This document shows, in pieces, positions 30,682-32,327 of a stretch of DNA of 32,327 bases. The position numbers were made by a program, and so were the translations under genes. A model generated the notes under the pieces. That model ran no database searches. It saw only the letters and a list, made by a program, of their open reading frames with translations, and was not told the DNA's origin. How positions within the stretch are numbered: the stretch's first letter is position 1; each line of letters begins with the position of its first letter. Origin of the DNA: Pseudomonadota bacterium (GTDB taxonomy: Bacteria > Pseudomonadota > Alphaproteobacteria > RF32 > CAG-239); NCBI GenBank assembly GCA_018362935.1, contig JAHALQ010000015.1:1-32327 (forward strand), written 5' to 3'.

Positions 30682-31554
30682 ATGAAAAAAGTTTTGGCCT
30701 TTGACATCGGCGGTACCAAAATCGCCTATGCCATAATTGATGAAAACGGGAATTTTACCAATGAAATTGTTAAAGTGACTACTCCTAAAACTTCCGAGGG
30801 AATTTTTGAATTTTTTAAAACCGTTATCAAAGGGCTGGAAGATGAAATTGACGGTGTGTCGATTGCGACAGCCGGAGCCGTCAATAACGACAATACCCAA
30901 ATTATCAGCCACGTCGGCAATTTGCCGGAAGGGTATAATCAGCTTGATTTTATGCAATTGACGACTAAGCCGCTGTTGTTGGAAAACGATGCCAATTCCG
31001 CCGCATGGGCCGAGTTTAAGCTCGGTGCGGCGCGCGGAACGAAAGACGCTGTGGTGCTGACGCTCGGAACCGGAGTTGGTTCGGGGATTATTGTTAACGG
31101 CAAGCTGCTGAAAGGAAAATCGGGCGCGGCAGGGGAGATGCATGTGCGTTTTGATTTCGGGCATCAGCGCAAATGTACCTGCGGCCTGTGGGATTGTCTG
31201 GAAACCTATGTTTCGGGCAATGCATTGACAACAGACGCAAAGCTCTACATGAAAGAGGATATGACCAGCTATGACGTTATCCGCGGCCTGAAAGACGGAG
31301 ACAAACAGGCGCGCGAGGCTTTTGACCACTGGCAGACCTGTCTGGAAAACACGTTGGTTTTGATGGGCAATTTGTTCGATCCGGAAGTGATTGTGCTGTC
31401 CGGTTCAATGGCACAATTTGTTGAGTATGAAAAAGTTAACCGGGAAGCTAACGAGGATATTTTAACGCCGCCGTTTGTCCTAAGGCAAGCCGAATTTGAG
31501 AATAATGCCGGAATGCTCGGAGCTGCTTTGCTGCTTATGGAAAAACTGAAATAA
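30682..31554 (+). CDS. ROK-family sugar kinase (glucokinase-like)
   Basis: A 290-residue sugar kinase that would phosphorylate glucose or an N-acetylated hexosamine at the expense of ATP. The phosphate motif DIGGTK starts at D8; the catalytic Asp is in ENDANSAAWAE (D103); GTGVGSGII is the adenosine/phosphate loop; GEMHVRFDFGHQRKCTCGLWDCLE has the substrate Glu and His and a CxCGxxxC zinc site, with Asp instead of the usual Gly before the last Cys. There is no N-terminal HTH, so it is a kinase and not a NagC-type repressor. AGGGAG is 9 nt before the ATG. The methyltransferase gene follows after 6 nt. Confidence 0.9.
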   Translation: MKKVLAFDIGGTKIAYAIIDENGNFTNEIVKVTTPKTSEGIFEFFKTVIKGLEDEIDGVSIATAGAVNNDNTQIISHVGNLPEGYNQLDFMQLTTKPLLLENDANSAAWAEFKLGAARGTKDAVVLTLGTGVGSGIIVNGKLLKGKSGAAGEMHVRFDFGHQRKCTCGLWDCLETYVSGNALTTDAKLYMKEDMTSYDVIRGLKDGDKQAREAFDHWQTCLENTLVLMGNLFDPEVIVLSGSMAQFVEYEKVNREANEDILTPPFVLRQAEFENNAGMLGAALLLMEKLK

Positions 31555-31560
31555 GGACAA

Positions 31561-32151
31561 ATGATGATAGATTTGGTCGTATGTCTGCTGCTGCTTTTGG
31601 GAATCTCGGCCTGCGTGGCCGAAGTGTACTTCGTGGTAGCCTACGCACATTCGGATTTCGGCGAATATCCGCCGTTTTTTCCGTCGTTCGGGCGAATGAA
31701 AAAAATCTGTTTGCGTGAAGCGCGGGAGATTTTGGCACAATCCGAAAAGCCTTTGAAAGTTATTGATTTGGGATGCGGCAGCGGCAGTCTGATTATACCG
31801 CTGGCTAAAGAATTTCCCCAGCATGAATTTTGCGGATATGATTGGGATGTGGTGCCGTTCTCGATTGCGTCGTTTCGGGCGCGGCATATTAAAAATGTCC
31901 AGTTGTTTTGCCAGGATTTTACCAAGGCCGAATACGGGGATGCTGATGTCGTGTTGATTTTCGGCGGAAAAAAACTGTTTGCCAATTGGGGAAACGATTT
32001 GGCAGCCGGGCTAAAAAACGGCGCCACGGTTATATCTGAGGCTTTTCCGATACTCCAGCTTAAGCCGGAACAAGAGATAGAAGCACCTTCATACGGAATG
32101 CCGTTAAAGGTGTATACTTATCGGATTAATAAAAAAAGTCTTGCAAAATAA
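31561..32151 (+). CDS. Membrane-anchored SAM-dependent methyltransferase-like protein
   Basis: A 196-residue protein with an N-terminal hydrophobic helix (about 4-24, LVVCLLLLLGISACVAEVYF) and a Rossmann methyltransferase domain. Motif I is VIDLGCGSGSLIIPLA, motif II is CGYDWD, and motif post-I lies at FCQDFTKAEYGDADVVLIFGG. No target-recognition domain is visible, so the substrate is unknown; the membrane anchor suggests a lipid, quinone or membrane protein. AAGGA precedes two adjacent ATG codons (31561 and 31564); the second has the better spacing. Probably co-transcribed with the ROK kinase, though the link may be positional only. Confidence 0.75.
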   Translation: MMIDLVVCLLLLLGISACVAEVYFVVAYAHSDFGEYPPFFPSFGRMKKICLREAREILAQSEKPLKVIDLGCGSGSLIIPLAKEFPQHEFCGYDWDVVPFSIASFRARHIKNVQLFCQDFTKAEYGDADVVLIFGGKKLFANWGNDLAAGLKNGATVISEAFPILQLKPEQEIEAPSYGMPLKVYTYRINKKSLAK

Positions 32152-32170
32152 AAATAAAAACTTTAATACT

Positions 32171-32198
32171 AAGGCCGAGGTAATTACCGGTGCCTTTT
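32171..32198 (+). terminator. Terminator-like hairpin before tRNA-Ser
   Basis: AAGGC..GGTAATTACC..GCCTTTT: outer 5 bp plus a 10-nt palindromic core, with a short T-run. Confidence 0.5.
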
Positions 32199-32228
32199 GT
32201 GCAAATTATTTTGAAAAAAATATATAAT

Positions 32229-32320
32229 GGATGAGTGGCAGAGAGGCTGAATGCGCGCGACTCGAAATCGTGTATACGGGGTGACTCGTATCGGGGGTTC
32301 AAATCCCTCCTCATCCGCCA
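32229..32320 (+). tRNA. tRNA-Ser (anticodon CGA)
   Basis: 92 nt including encoded CCA, with the long variable arm of class II tRNAs (TATACGGGGTGACTCGTA). Acceptor stem GGATGAG/CTCATCC, anticodon loop CTCGAAA giving CGA, which reads UCG. T arm GGGGGTTCAAATCCCTC. Confidence 0.96.
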
Positions 32321-32327
32321 ATTAAAA

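Noticed and set aside
32223..32228. TATAAT directly before tRNA-Ser as its -10
   Set aside because: The mature tRNA begins on the next base, so transcription from it would start inside the tRNA. It is more likely coincidence or part of AT-rich processing context.
1..32327. CRISPR array, insertion sequence, prophage or integrase
   Set aside because: No regularly spaced repeats, transposase or phage genes were seen.

Overview
The window is about 32 kb of a chromosome from an alphaproteobacterium of moderate GC. This is inferred from gene content: DUF2336 and DUF2333 proteins, a short-form L25, the rbfA-truB-rpsO-pnp order, and REP-like palindromes. Coding density is high. Apart from the repeats and one candidate effector, most of it is core housekeeping DNA. 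I see no phage, insertion sequence, plasmid or CRISPR array. A host-associated lifestyle is plausible but not proven.

Left part (1-8.5 kb, mostly + strand): a partial XRE regulator and a structured small RNA on the minus strand, an interspersed palindrome, then the RNA/translation operon rbfA-truB-rpsO-pnp. Next come a small membrane protein, the rplY-pth-ychF operon and trmL. Four related palindromic elements of 120-130 bp sit directly 3' of rpsO, pnp, rplY and ychF. They share anchor sequences and show compensatory stem changes.

Middle part (8.5-18.1 kb, minus strand): a tight envelope and signalling run of murJ, a DUF2333 membrane protein, an Nfu iron-sulfur carrier, a Bax-like glucosaminidase, a DUF2336 protein, a GAF/HD-GYP protein with a long insertion, and gloB. 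It ends in a 592-residue protein with a CE-clan (Ulp/YopJ-like) cysteine-protease-like core, whose promoter lies inside an inverted repeat.

Right part (18.1-32.3 kb): a small basic protein whose 3'UTR is perfectly complementary over 14 nt to its own Shine-Dalgarno region; typA/bipA with a structured leader; a PfkB sugar/nucleoside kinase; an 8Fe ferredoxin; htpG; an ASCH-domain protein; tRNA-Gly(GCC); a SHOCT-TM2 protein; groES-groEL. After these come a NaChBac-type voltage-gated channel with an unusual TLDGWAS filter, a minimal prepilin peptidase, a ROK kinase, a membrane-anchored methyltransferase and tRNA-Ser(CGA).

The strongest leads for something new are the 3'-end palindrome family, the 5'/3'UTR pairing of the 18.3-kb gene, the protease-like candidate effector, the small RNA at the left edge, and the channel filter. 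All functional calls are by reading motifs and sequence; no database search was run.
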